From IMG/VR virus record IMGVR_UViG_3300008116_000011, positions 110,438 to 174,437 of that record: a stretch of DNA of 64,000 nt, one strand, 5' to 3'. The stretch comes from a virus. The position numbers and the translations under genes are program-made. Positions 26,527 to 35,783 of this stretch are shown here, piece by piece. A model generated the notes under the pieces. The model was given only the letters and a program-made list of their open reading frames with translations, ran no database searches and was not told the DNA's origin. Positions within the stretch are counted from its first letter, which is position 1, and every line of letters begins with the position of its first letter.

Positions 26527-26859
26527 TTAGTAATTTCTGATTTTTAATAATGTTTTTGTTCTAACATAAAACTTTAATAGTCCTGGTATTTTTAAAGCTT
26601 CATGTTTGATCATTTTGATAGTATTTATAGCATTACCTTCAGAAATAAATTTTATTTCTAATAAGGTATATTTGTAATCATCCGTTGAAGTAGCATCTAA
26701 TTTTTCAGTATCAATTACTTTAACTACAACTACATCTCTAATACCACGAATTTGATTATATATTTCTGTAAAGTTAAAGTCGGTTCTCATTTTGATAACT
26801 ACTTGTACAAAGTATGTTTCAAATGTCGCTTCGTTTAATATAGTTTGTAATGATATCAT
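26527..26859 (-). CDS. Small conserved-looking protein in the neck operon
   Basis: I do not recognise this 110-residue protein. Its pattern (VVIKMRTDFNFTEIYNQIRG, VVVVKVIDTEK, YTLLEIKFISEG, a helix IKMIKHEAL, LLKFYVRTKTLLKI) suggests a small beta-alpha-beta (ferredoxin-like) fold. It is packed between the gp13-position and gp14-like genes with 1-2 nt spacing. A role in neck or head-tail joining, or as a chaperone, is only inferred from position. Confidence 0.6.
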   Translation of the reverse strand: MISLQTILNEATFETYFVQVVIKMRTDFNFTEIYNQIRGIRDVVVVKVIDTEKLDATSTDDYKYTLLEIKFISEGNAINTIKMIKHEALKIPGLLKFYVRTKTLLKIRNY

Positions 26860-26860
26860 T

Positions 26861-28033
26861 TTAAAATATGTAAAAACCCATTGGTACGTTAGCTAATGTT
26901 TTATTTAAATTATCAGCATTTGCTGCTTGTTTTTCAAGTTGTTTTTGCCTTCCAGTTTCTGATAGTGTTTCTCTTAATTGTAGTAATAATGCTTCTTTTG
27001 TTGATCTAGCATCTGTAAGTAAGTCTTGTTGGTTAAGAGTAACTTCAGATCCAGGAATAGGTACTGTTGAATATTTACCTCTTACATATCCTAAAATTTC
27101 ACGACACAATGCTAGTGTATATTGATAAATCCACATTCTACCTATTGAATTAATATAATTGTAATTTGGATTACAATAAGGTACATTTGATGGATTTGTA
27201 ATAAGATTTGTTTGAGCAGATCCACTTGCATTTCTTCCTCCAACAACACTATCTCTTTCACTTCCTTTGACATATTGAATCCATAAATTATATTCAATTA
27301 AAGGAATAGGGAATATTTTAAGTTGATTATTTATAATTTCAAAAGAAAATGCTGCTTTTCTAATTTGATCATTTAATTCAATTGCTTGAATCCTTTGTAG
27401 GTCAAAAAACAAAGGCATCAATAAAAATGTGATAGCAGGTGAATAAGCACCAAATCCAAAGCTATTAAGTAAACCTTCATAGCTATATCCTATACCAACA
27501 TATGGATCAAAATATCTTAAAGCCGCTGGAGGAGCTTCAAAAAATACTCTTTTTACTTCAATATAATCTCCAGGAGCTAATGAGGCTGATTGTTGTGCCC
27601 ATTTATTTAAATCATATGATTGGGTTCCAGGCATCATTTTAACAGCGCCACTATACCATGTAACATCACCACCAACACCTGCTTCTTCACCATAATCAGA
27701 TGCAATTCTAACCATTCCTCCAAGTGAAGGAGTCATTAGTAATTGATTAAATGGACCTGAACCTGTCGGGTTACCTTCCATAGAGAGCATATTCTCTCTA
27801 ACTTGAAATTGATAAATTTCATTACCATATACAGTAACAGCTTCTTCAAAAGCAGTATATATTTGAACTGGTTGTAATTCTACAACTTCAATAGGCCATC
27901 CTAGTCGCCTTGTAACAAAAGTTACAACAGCGTCGGCATCTACTTGAAAATCATATTGATAATCGTAGAAACCAAAGGCAGTATCCCCAGGAAAAAACGA
28001 GGAACTACCAGCATATACAGGAATATTGGCCAT
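26861..28033 (-). CDS. Neck protein at gp13 position
   Basis: This 390-residue structural protein opens MANIPVYAGSSSFFPGDTAFG. An acidic-aromatic helical block follows (FVTRRLGWPIEVVELQPVQIYTAFEEA, about 40-66). In the C-terminal half, IGRMWIYQYTLALCREILGYVRGKY is followed by EVTLNQQDLLTDARSTKEALL. It is the first gene of the neck operon, with a late element 15 nt upstream, and precedes gp14- and gp15-like genes, so T4 gp13 is the likely equivalent (309 residues in T4). I see no direct sequence match that would prove it. Confidence 0.62.
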   Translation of the reverse strand: MANIPVYAGSSSFFPGDTAFGFYDYQYDFQVDADAVVTFVTRRLGWPIEVVELQPVQIYTAFEEAVTVYGNEIYQFQVRENMLSMEGNPTGSGPFNQLLMTPSLGGMVRIASDYGEEAGVGGDVTWYSGAVKMMPGTQSYDLNKWAQQSASLAPGDYIEVKRVFFEAPPAALRYFDPYVGIGYSYEGLLNSFGFGAYSPAITFLLMPLFFDLQRIQAIELNDQIRKAAFSFEIINNQLKIFPIPLIEYNLWIQYVKGSERDSVVGGRNASGSAQTNLITNPSNVPYCNPNYNYINSIGRMWIYQYTLALCREILGYVRGKYSTVPIPGSEVTLNQQDLLTDARSTKEALLLQLRETLSETGRQKQLEKQAANADNLNKTLANVPMGFYIF

Positions 28034-28048
28034 CTATTTGTATTTTGA

Positions 28049-28057
28049 TATAAATAT
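28049..28057 (-). promoter_or_regulatory. Late-type promoter element ATATTTATA for the neck operon
   Basis: ATATTTATA lies 15 nt upstream of the neck operon's first ATG (28033), between it and the fibre gene stop. Confidence 0.55.
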
Positions 28058-28061
28058 TAAA

Positions 28062-31000
28062 TTACTCTGGTTTATTTTTTGGTTTGGTTTTGCGAGTTTT
28101 TTTAGGTTTTTCAATACCTTTAAGCTCATTTATTTCGTCTTTAAGTTCCTTAATACATTGTATGAGGAAAGGAACTAATTTTTCATATTTTACTGCTTTA
28201 TATCCACTATCTCTAGTTGTTACTACTTCAGGTAATATTTCTTCAATTTCTTGAGCTATAACTCCTATATCACGACCTCTAAATCCATGTACTGCTACTA
28301 AATTATCATCATCTTTCCAATTAAAGGTATAGCCGTGTATATTATCTAATTTGTATAAAGCATTAGTAATAGGTTTAAGATTTTCTTTAAGCGCCTTATC
28401 AGAAGTAGAGAATGCTACAACATCATTTGAGGCATCAATTCTACCTACAACAGCAGATCCTGTTGTGCCTACACCTAATGAACCTGTAATTGTTACACTT
28501 TGACTTAATGTAGTGACATAAGAAGCACTAGTAGCAAAGCTAGCAGTTCCAAATAATGAACTTGTTATAGAAGTAGCGGAAATATTATCTACATTATACA
28601 AATCATTCCCTCCAAGACCTAAATCTCCAGACATTTCTCTTCCACCATCAACTAACAAATATTGAGGATGATCATCTGCTTCTAATCCTAATAAATTGCC
28701 GTGCAAAGTAACAACACCAGTTCTTGATGGTGATGCAAAACCAAGTCTAGGTCTTTCATCAACTATTATTTGTAAACTTGCACTATCTGGAGTTACAACT
28801 ATTGAAGAAAATAATGCAAATTGATCTATTAGAAAAGAAGGAGGAGTAGGTAATTCACCTGATTCAGCAGCTTCAGCATTATCATATAATGTTTGTCCAT
28901 AAACTAAAACATATTTAGTTTCTGGAGCTCCCATCATATATAGGGAATGCTTTGTATATGAGCCTGAAGGGATAATTTGTAGTACACCTGAGCTAGCACT
29001 GTCATAATATATATTACTAGCTGTAACCTGGTTAGATACTCTAGCAAATCCAGATCCTCCTGTTCCTGTTCCTGCTGATCCACTTCTGTAGTATGCATCA
29101 AAAGTTATTGGAGTTGCTCCTGTTGTTGTAATTCTATGTTCAGAGTAAAAATAAGTTGCTGATGTTACATTTAATGTTCTAGGAGTGGTACCTTCTGTGG
29201 TTATGCCACCATTTTGGAATATAGGACCTAAGGCATCTCTAAACATTCTATCTATAAAGTTAGAATAATGGTGAGCATCTAAAGGTGTCCTATCTATGTA
29301 AATAATAGAAGAACTATCAGTTATTATTCTTCCTAAAGGTACATTAAATCTAGAGTTTGGTTCAGTTGCTGATGATGTTAAAACGCCAGAACTGTTATAA
29401 TATATGTATCTGTCAGAGTTGGTAGGTAAAGTTATTTGTCTAGAAACATCACTTGTTCCTCTAGTGTTTATTTTTAATAAATTGTGGTTAGGATAATTTC
29501 CTGTAGTCATTACATATCCAACAGATTCTGCTACTTGAATAGTTAATGCACTAGCAGTTGTTAGAGTTCCCCCGTCTATTATACCCATAGTACCACCAAA
29601 CGAAATAAGATCTCCTATTTCTGTTTGTGCTGCTGTTGGTGTTCTAACCCAATCTATACCTCCATATAATACAACAGAAGCCGTACCTATACCAGCACCT
29701 CCACTAGGATATAATAATATATTACCTCCAGGATTTGCTATCATACTTGATGTTACAGATCCTGATACGCTTAATGAAAATGAAGATGTTGATGCAAACG
29801 AAGCACTTAAAGCTTGTGTTGCATAAGAAGAACTTATTGCATTTAAAACATACGATGCTGTGCTAGCATTTAATGCTTGAGTAGCATAAGAAGCAGTTCC
29901 AAACAATGAGCCTGTAATAGATCCTGTAACTATTAGTTTACCAGGTATAGAAACGGTTGTACCATCATCAGATATTTGAGAATCTCCAATATGTTCTCCA
30001 CTGGCTTCTGAATATCCTTTTGTAAGCCTATTAAATGTTATTTGAGTTTCATTACCTTGATTATTATAGGTTTCAGGACCCATAATACCAATAGAACTAG
30101 TTAATGCTGATCCTACTGTTTGTTGGTGGAGAAATATCCATCTATTTTGTTGAGAATCAAATAACCAAGAACCAGAAACTTGAGGTGATGATCCTGAGTC
30201 TATAACTGCTAAACCACCAAAACGAACTGATGGAGTATTAGAGTTTACTGTTATAAGATTAGTTCCTATATTAAGTGTAGATTCACTTACATATGTAATA
30301 GAGGCAGATCCAAATACAGTTAAATTTTGATATATAGTTAAACTACCAGAAATGATAGCATTATTTTGTACATAAAAACTATCAGCATATGATGATGTAG
30401 CACCATATGATGAGCTTAAAGCTTGAGAAGCATATGATGAACTTAAAGCTTGTGTTGCATAAGATGCTGTTCCAAATAATGAACCAGTAAATCCACCATT
30501 AATAGATGTTAATGAACCTGTTAATCCATAAGAACCAGTTAATTGTTTGGAGTTAATCCAAACACTACCACTTTTAACTAATAAATCACCGTATGAAGAA
30601 CTAGTTGTATTATCAATTACGTCATGTAATTCACCTAATTCATATCCATTATCTATTTTTACATAAATAGACCCTACAGTAGTACTTACTCTTTCTACAT
30701 AACCTAATCTTACCCCATGGGCTGGGGCTGTAGGAGGTGTTTGAGTATATGTACCAGGAGTTGTACCTAAAAATACTAATTGACCTCCTACTAATCCATT
30801 CGTATTTAATCCTCTTAAAGTACCTTCAGTCATTACCCAACCTTCAGCACCCTGAGCTATTGTTTCAGCTACAAATCCTAATGTATTAGCTGAACCTTGT
30901 TCAGCAGTAGCTGAAGCTAATTTAACAGCTATTCTATTACCTTGTGATCCTGAAACATATACTGTTTGGCCTTTAGATAAAGATGATGTTGTGGCATTAT

Positions 31001-32297
31001 AAACATATTGATAAAGATCGGTACCAATTTTTAAATTAATATTTCCACCTGCTAATCCAAATGTTAATGTTCCTTCACCACTATCATAACCTAATCTAGC
31101 AACAGCATTAGCAAATGAAGCGCTAGTATCAAAATCAATATAATTAACGTCTTCAATTGCTCCTGATACTATAATGTTTATAGCATATGATGCTGTTTGA
31201 GCATATGATGCACTTAAAATACTATTTGATCCATAAGGACCAAACACATTAGAACCCGTTATAAACGATGAAGTTATTGCGTGAGAAGCAGATACAGCAA
31301 ATGATGCTGTACCAAATAAACTGCCTGTAAATCCTTGAGTTGCAGTTACAGAACCTGTTATTGTTAATCCATTTGTGTATCTACCTGATCCACTAACATC
31401 GAAGTTAAATTCTGGATTTGGTTGGTTAATACCAACTTTACCATTTACTGATCCTGAATAAGGGTCAGATACTATGTTAGAATATGAACCTGTTGCAAAT
31501 ATAATACCTCCTAAATTTATAGAATCACGTCTACTATCTTCTAATGTAATATTTGTACCAATAATAATATTATTAGAACCTATACCATTAGGATCTGAAG
31601 CTATATTGCCTACATTATAACCTAATAATGTAGAATAAGATGCATTGTATGCACCATAACCCGCAAATGATCCTAAAAAATTAGAATATACAGCATCGAT
31701 TGCTCCGTAACCTGCTAAGTTACCTATAAAGTTTGATTGTGAAGCATTTGTAGCACTGAAACCTGCTAAAGTTCCTATAAAGTTTGATTTCTTTGCATTG
31801 ATAGCTCCATATCCTACAGAGTTTCCTATAAAGTTTGCGTCACTAGCACTGTACGCTGTGTTACCTGCATAGTAACCAATAAAGTTAGAACTTGTTGCTT
31901 CATTAGCACCTTCACCAGCTTGACGACCTATAAAGTTAGACCAGTATGCATTTGTTGCATTAAAACCAGCATAGTAACCTATAAAGTTAGAAGCATCTGC
32001 ATTTGTTGCAATGTATCCAGCAAAATTACCTAAGAATATAGATCTGTTTGCATTAGTAGAATTATATCCTGCATCAACACCTAATATAATACTACTGTCG
32101 TTATTATATCCTGTATTCTCAGGTGAGATAGCAGAGTAGATAGTACTTCCGGTTATTGCTATAGGATAGGAAGAACTGACTGTATTAGATGCCCAACTGG
32201 CTGTGCCAAATAAAGAACCGGTTATACCATTAGCTACAGTAAGAGAGTTTAGGCTAGCGTTCGAGCCTGATACAATGACTTTTTTCCAGTTTGGCAT
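28062..32297 (-). CDS. Long tail fibre with head-like repeats and C-terminal S74 chaperone domain
   Basis: I place the start at the ATG at 32297 (MPNWKKVIVSGS), because the fibre at 33893 begins the same way; a GTG further upstream is less likely. The product is about 1,411 residues. A 17-residue repeat SNFIGxxAGxxAxxAxx (about nine copies) near the N-terminus resembles YadA-type head repeats. Many GSLFGTASYA segments follow. The last 110 residues form an intramolecular chaperone/protease (Peptidase S74): SDKALKENLKPI with the Ser-Lys dyad, then DIGVIAQEIEEILPEVV and YEKLVPFLIQCIKELK. The domain trimerises fibres and then cleaves itself off. Probable receptor-binding fibre. Confidence 0.88.
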   Translation of the reverse strand: MPNWKKVIVSGSNASLNSLTVANGITGSLFGTASWASNTVSSSYPIAITGSTIYSAISPENTGYNNDSSIILGVDAGYNSTNANRSIFLGNFAGYIATNADASNFIGYYAGFNATNAYWSNFIGRQAGEGANEATSSNFIGYYAGNTAYSASDANFIGNSVGYGAINAKKSNFIGTLAGFSATNASQSNFIGNLAGYGAIDAVYSNFLGSFAGYGAYNASYSTLLGYNVGNIASDPNGIGSNNIIIGTNITLEDSRRDSINLGGIIFATGSYSNIVSDPYSGSVNGKVGINQPNPEFNFDVSGSGRYTNGLTITGSVTATQGFTGSLFGTASFAVSASHAITSSFITGSNVFGPYGSNSILSASYAQTASYAINIIVSGAIEDVNYIDFDTSASFANAVARLGYDSGEGTLTFGLAGGNINLKIGTDLYQYVYNATTSSLSKGQTVYVSGSQGNRIAVKLASATAEQGSANTLGFVAETIAQGAEGWVMTEGTLRGLNTNGLVGGQLVFLGTTPGTYTQTPPTAPAHGVRLGYVERVSTTVGSIYVKIDNGYELGELHDVIDNTTSSSYGDLLVKSGSVWINSKQLTGSYGLTGSLTSINGGFTGSLFGTASYATQALSSSYASQALSSSYGATSSYADSFYVQNNAIISGSLTIYQNLTVFGSASITYVSESTLNIGTNLITVNSNTPSVRFGGLAVIDSGSSPQVSGSWLFDSQQNRWIFLHQQTVGSALTSSIGIMGPETYNNQGNETQITFNRLTKGYSEASGEHIGDSQISDDGTTVSIPGKLIVTGSITGSLFGTASYATQALNASTASYVLNAISSSYATQALSASFASTSSFSLSVSGSVTSSMIANPGGNILLYPSGGAGIGTASVVLYGGIDWVRTPTAAQTEIGDLISFGGTMGIIDGGTLTTASALTIQVAESVGYVMTTGNYPNHNLLKINTRGTSDVSRQITLPTNSDRYIYYNSSGVLTSSATEPNSRFNVPLGRIITDSSSIIYIDRTPLDAHHYSNFIDRMFRDALGPIFQNGGITTEGTTPRTLNVTSATYFYSEHRITTTGATPITFDAYYRSGSAGTGTGGSGFARVSNQVTASNIYYDSASSGVLQIIPSGSYTKHSLYMMGAPETKYVLVYGQTLYDNAEAAESGELPTPPSFLIDQFALFSSIVVTPDSASLQIIVDERPRLGFASPSRTGVVTLHGNLLGLEADDHPQYLLVDGGREMSGDLGLGGNDLYNVDNISATSITSSLFGTASFATSASYVTTLSQSVTITGSLGVGTTGSAVVGRIDASNDVVAFSTSDKALKENLKPITNALYKLDNIHGYTFNWKDDDNLVAVHGFRGRDIGVIAQEIEEILPEVVTTRDSGYKAVKYEKLVPFLIQCIKELKDEINELKGIEKPKKTRKTKPKNKPE
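31610..32060 (-). repeat. 51-bp / 17-residue head-type repeat in fibre
   Basis: Roughly nine consecutive copies of SNFIGxxAGxxAxxAxx are encoded here, period 17 residues. The glycine and the FIG/FLG positions are constant while the intervening residues vary, the pattern expected of stacked left-handed beta-roll repeats. Confidence 0.8.
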
Positions 32298-32399
32298 ATC
32301 AATTATTTTATTTGAATTGCGGTTAGATACATACACTTATGCCGTGTATATGCCTACTTCCCCTAGGGGCCAGCAATATTCTATAATAAATATGCTAAA

Positions 32400-32624
32400 T
32401 TATTTCCTGGCTTGTTGTCTTTCTTTGTCGAGGGCGATTGCTTTTTCTAATTCTGCGGTTTTTTTTTCACTCATCATGTTATTAATTTCTGTAATTTCAT
32501 GCTCTAATTTATTTTGTAAATTAGCTAGAAATTTTGCATCTTTACCTGTAATATTTACAACATCAGATGCTTGACGCATAAAAATTAATTCATTAAGAGT
32601 AAAATCTACTGAGAATAAATCCAT
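32400..32624 (-). CDS. Small helical protein of the fibre cluster
   Basis: I do not recognise this 74-residue protein. It starts MDLFSVDFTLNELIFMRQ and continues as two charged helices (KFLANLQNKLEHEITEINNMM and TAELEKAIALDKERQQ), likely coiled coil. It starts 2 nt after the 67-residue gene and precedes the S74 fibre. It could be a fibre chaperone, inferred only from size and place. The 100 nt downstream to the fibre ATG hold an ATATTTAT box near 32392 and no further gene. Confidence 0.6.
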   Translation of the reverse strand: MDLFSVDFTLNELIFMRQASDVVNITGKDAKFLANLQNKLEHEITEINNMMSEKKTAELEKAIALDKERQQARK

Positions 32625-32626
32625 AA

Positions 32627-32830
32627 CTATTGTTTTAATTTAGCGTACTGATTTTGTAATTTAATAGCAGTATTATAAATTAATTCTACTGATTCTCCTT
32701 TAAATGTTGTTTGTTTTAACAATACAAGTAAAAATTCTAGTTCCTGAGCATTTAATTGGTCAGAAGCTAAAGGAGAAGTGTTCTGTGGCTGTATGCCTTT
32801 TTGTTGGTTAATTTTATCTAATAATCCCAT
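32627..32830 (-). CDS. Small helical protein of the fibre cluster (start corrected)
   Basis: The reading frame is open from 32944, but its first part overlaps the fibre gene ending at 32850 out of frame. The ATG at 32830 (MGLLDKINQQKG) gives a plausible 67-residue protein. It has a polar linker (IQPQNTSPLASDQLNAQ) and a helix (ELEFLLVLLKQTTFKG). Function is not recognised; it may pair with the adjacent 74-residue helical protein in fibre assembly. Confidence 0.6.
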   Translation of the reverse strand: MGLLDKINQQKGIQPQNTSPLASDQLNAQELEFLLVLLKQTTFKGESVELIYNTAIKLQNQYAKLKQ

Positions 32831-32849
32831 AACTGATTTTAAAAACATA

Positions 32850-33893
32850 TTATGAATAAATCCAAATTTCTTGATCTGTACCAATAAATATATTACCTCC
32901 AACTTGATATCTAGAAGCAACAGCTGTAGGATCTGTACCTGCACCTATTAAAGCAGCAGCTACAAATGCATCTGGGGTGAATGAGCTACTTGCTGCGTTA
33001 AATGAACCTGTAAATGCCCATCTTGTAGTACCACTATCAAAAGCAAATAATTCACCTACATTTTGAGTACCTTGTTGTACTACAAGACCACCATCGCCTG
33101 CTGAGTTAGAACCAGAAGCTAATAAAATAAATCTATCTGCTACTTCTAAGTTAACTGTATTTTGAAAAGAAGCGGTACCTAGTACTGTTAAGTCATTATT
33201 AACAACTAAATCACCTGCTATAGTTACATCATTAGGTAAACCAATAGTTACTGTTTGACCAGCTACTGATGTTTCAATTTCATTAACAGTGCCAGCAATA
33301 GTTAATGCTTGGGTCTTTAAATTTACTGTACCATCACCTGTAGAACCAGACACAGCTAATACTGTAGCAATACCTGTTAAATTGCTACCATCACCAGCAA
33401 ATGAACCTGTAAATGAACCTGTTAGTACTGATGAAGCTCCAGTTAATTGGATTGATGAAGCACCACTAAGTACAGAGCCATTATCTGTTATACTAGAATT
33501 TACAAATTTACCATCTGCAGAATTCCATTTAACGATAAGATTATTAGTTAATTGAGCAGCACCACTAACAGCTACAGTCCGAGCTGCCGTGCCATCAAAA
33601 TTAAAAGGAACAATACCTGAACCTTGTGATAATGCATTTGCTAAAAATGAAGCAGAAATACCATTTAATCCACTACCATCACCTTGGAAAGAACCACTAA
33701 AAGAACCAGAAATAGATACACTAGTAGCACCGGTAGTTGCTAGAATATTGCCAGTACCATTAATGGGGGTTGAAGATAGATTACTAGCGTTTCCTCCACC
33801 TATTACTACTTGACCGGAAACTAAATTATCTACTTGTAGTGCGGTAAATTCGGGAGAACTACCAGAGACTACGACTTTTTTCCATTGTGCCAT
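32850..33893 (-). CDS. Tail fibre protein
   Basis: This 347-residue fibre begins MAQWKKVVVSGSSPEFTAL, sharing its first residues with the S74 fibre, which suggests a common attachment tip. The body is a low-complexity Ser/Gly/Thr/Ala beta-fibre with repeated GSFxGSFxGDGSxLxGI segments (about 70-85 and 165-185). A module with TVNLEVADRFILLASGSNSAGDGGLVVQQG is followed by TRWAFTGSF. No S74 domain is present, so it ends short of a chaperone. It is probably part of the long or short fibre. A late element lies 33 nt upstream. Confidence 0.75.
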   Translation of the reverse strand: MAQWKKVVVSGSSPEFTALQVDNLVSGQVVIGGGNASNLSSTPINGTGNILATTGATSVSISGSFSGSFQGDGSGLNGISASFLANALSQGSGIVPFNFDGTAARTVAVSGAAQLTNNLIVKWNSADGKFVNSSITDNGSVLSGASSIQLTGASSVLTGSFTGSFAGDGSNLTGIATVLAVSGSTGDGTVNLKTQALTIAGTVNEIETSVAGQTVTIGLPNDVTIAGDLVVNNDLTVLGTASFQNTVNLEVADRFILLASGSNSAGDGGLVVQQGTQNVGELFAFDSGTTRWAFTGSFNAASSSFTPDAFVAAALIGAGTDPTAVASRYQVGGNIFIGTDQEIWIYS

Positions 33894-33926
33894 GTTATCT
33901 TAATGTTTTATTTAGTGTTGTTCCAT

Positions 33927-33935
33927 TATAAATAT
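33927..33935 (-). promoter_or_regulatory. Late-type promoter element ATATTTATA for the fibre
   Basis: ATATTTATA lies 33 nt upstream of the fibre ATG (33893), directly downstream of the collagen-like fibre gene stop. Confidence 0.55.
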
Positions 33936-33939
33936 TAAA

Positions 33940-35367
33940 TTATTCCAATCCCACATACATTGACGATGAAGTAAACCATATACTTCCTGCATCTGTTGTT
34001 CCTGTTGGGTCAAAAGCTTGTGGAGCTATGCGAACTATACTTTGACTTACTGTAAATACTTCCTCTCTAGTTGTGTAATTTCTTATAAGAAAATAATTAG
34101 TATAAAATTCAGTTTCTGAATCTTCTCGTATGTTAAGATACTTATTTTCTGGTGCTCCGTATGTTAGTATAAATAAATTTCCATCTACATTTACTTTAGC
34201 TTCTACCACACTACCTTCACTACCTGTAACTAATTTTGAAATAGAAGCATCTAAAGCAAATGATGAGGTACCGTATAAAGAACCGGTTATTCCTATATCA
34301 ACAATTAATGATCCACTTATATTTAAAGAACCAGACATTATATGTTGGTCATCGGATTTTAATATTAATTTTTGATAATTTTCAACTAATCCACCACCAA
34401 CAAAGAATATAACAGATTCACCAGGAACAGTATTACCTATAACTAAATTTTTACCTGTAGAAAACAAATAAGCATCATTTGGTCCACCAACAGATCCAGT
34501 AAAATTACTGCTGTTGATACCCATGTTAACAAAGTTAATAAATTCGTCCCCATTATTTGCTGTAGCTACAATATCTGAAGATGCTGTTTCTCCATCACTT
34601 TCATTTCTAATATTAATTTGGGAGTAATTATCAACATTACTTTCAAAAGTAGCAATATTAAATGATTCTGTATTTGGTTGGAATACAAATAGAGCTTCTG
34701 GGGCATTAGCTGTACCAAATTCTCTATTAATTATAATGCTATACGAATTTGACTGGTGTATGGCACTAGATGATAAGCTATTTTCAGTATCAAATAATGC
34801 TATATATTTAGTAAGACCATTTATATTGTTTGAATAACTAGAGGTAGTAGCAAAAGAGGCACTATCAGCAAAAGAAGTACTTACAGCGTAAGAAGCACTA
34901 TCAGCAAAAGAAGTACTTACAGCGTAAGAGGCACTATCAGCAAAAGAGGCACTATCAGCAAAAGAAGTATTTACAGCGTAAGAGGCACTATCAGCAAAAG
35001 AGGCACTAGCTATATTAAATAACCCACTTCCATCTCCTGAAAATGAACCTGTTATACCTTCAGTTACTATTAAACTACCTGAAAATATAGCAGGGCCTAT
35101 GTTAGTAAGAGTGGAAGAACCAGATATAATTAAACTACCTGTTATTATCTGGTTACCATTAAACTGATTTGATCCTGTAGTAGCAAAAGAACCAGTATCA
35201 ATAGAACCTGAAGGTCCCGGAGGACCTTGTTCTCCTTGAGGACCTTGGGGTCCAGGAGTTATTACCTCAACAATAGTACTATTTTGGTCAGGGATTACAT
35301 TTACAGTATTGTATACTGTATTTACTGTAACTGAATTTCCTGATTGGTTGTCAACACATACTGCCAT
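33940..35367 (-). CDS. Tail fibre with collagen-like segment and SFADSASYA repeats
   Basis: This 475-residue fibre has a short collagen-type triplet run GPQGPQGEQGPPGPSG at about 55-70, just after an N-terminal Val/Asn-rich segment. Beta-fibre sequence and 12-residue repeats SFADSASYAVST (about 120-170) follow. A central globular-like part contains EALFVFQPNTESFNIATFES. The end has DPTGTTDAGSIWFTSSSMYVG, reminiscent of fibre terminal modules. The gene directly follows a small fibre-associated gene. It is probably a receptor-binding or connector fibre. Confidence 0.75.
   Translation of the reverse strand: MAVCVDNQSGNSVTVNTVYNTVNVIPDQNSTIVEVITPGPQGPQGEQGPPGPSGSIDTGSFATTGSNQFNGNQIITGSLIISGSSTLTNIGPAIFSGSLIVTEGITGSFSGDGSGLFNIASASFADSASYAVNTSFADSASFADSASYAVSTSFADSASYAVSTSFADSASFATTSSYSNNINGLTKYIALFDTENSLSSSAIHQSNSYSIIINREFGTANAPEALFVFQPNTESFNIATFESNVDNYSQINIRNESDGETASSDIVATANNGDEFINFVNMGINSSNFTGSVGGPNDAYLFSTGKNLVIGNTVPGESVIFFVGGGLVENYQKLILKSDDQHIMSGSLNISGSLIVDIGITGSLYGTSSFALDASISKLVTGSEGSVVEAKVNVDGNLFILTYGAPENKYLNIREDSETEFYTNYFLIRNYTTREEVFTVSQSIVRIAPQAFDPTGTTDAGSIWFTSSSMYVGLE
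34853..35007 (-). repeat. Nearly identical 36-bp tandem repeats in fibre gene
   Basis: Units of 36 bp (with 18-bp half units) encoding SFADSASYAVST are almost identical in nucleotide sequence, for example GCACTATCAGCAAAAGA recurring six times. This contrasts with the diverged Thr-Pro tract and suggests recent expansion or copy-number instability. Confidence 0.85.
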
Positions 35368-35368
35368 T

Positions 35369-35743
35369 TTATACTACGGTTACTTCTTTACTTAATTTAA
35401 CTTTACCTTCTAATATTCTATTAACTATAGGGCAATCACTTCCTGAAATGACATCTAAATCATAAACAGCCTCGTTAAATGTAAATTGTGATGATGTGCA
35501 AGAAGCAATAAATATACCTATAGCTCCTGAAATGGCATTAGACATGTTTAAACCGGTTCCATCATCGTTTAAGCTACTACTTAAAGTAGCTATAACATCA
35601 TTAGAACCAACATATGGCCTAATTTGCATTTTTGCACTATAATATTGTAAATCTATTGGATTTCCATTAGAATCTTTATAAATTATAGTGAAATCTGTAG
35701 TAGACCCTTGTTCTATAACAAATGAATATTTACCTGCTGCCAT
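35369..35743 (-). CDS. Small fibre-associated beta protein
   Basis: This 124-residue protein has the pattern FVIEQGSTTDFTIIYKDSNGNPIDLQYYSAKMQIRP (about 7-42, shown here only as a description), a type commonly encoded next to phage fibre genes and possibly an immunoglobulin-like or fibre-base module. NDDGTGLNMSNAISGAIGIF follows. It overlaps nothing and ends 1 nt before the collagen-like fibre starts. A late element lies 20 nt upstream. Role as fibre base or connector is an inference. Confidence 0.65.
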   Translation of the reverse strand: MAAGKYSFVIEQGSTTDFTIIYKDSNGNPIDLQYYSAKMQIRPYVGSNDVIATLSSSLNDDGTGLNMSNAISGAIGIFIASCTSSQFTFNEAVYDLDVISGSDCPIVNRILEGKVKLSKEVTVV

Positions 35744-35763
35744 ACTTTGTAGAAATTACTGGC

Positions 35764-35772
35764 TATAAATAT
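35764..35772 (-). promoter_or_regulatory. Late-type promoter element ATATTTATA for the fibre operon
   Basis: ATATTTATA lies 20 nt upstream of the ATG at 35743 and directly after the PhoH gene. Confidence 0.55.
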
Positions 35773-35783
35773 TGTTTTATTTG

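Noticed and set aside
32298-32336. Upstream GTG start for the S74 fibre
   Set aside because: The fibre at 33893 begins with the same WKKVxVSGS sequence right at its ATG, so the ATG at 32297 is the better start.
32831-32944. Longer form of the 67-residue fibre-cluster protein
   Set aside because: The extra N-terminal part overlaps the preceding fibre gene out of frame and is hydrophobic noise; the ATG at 32830 is more plausible.
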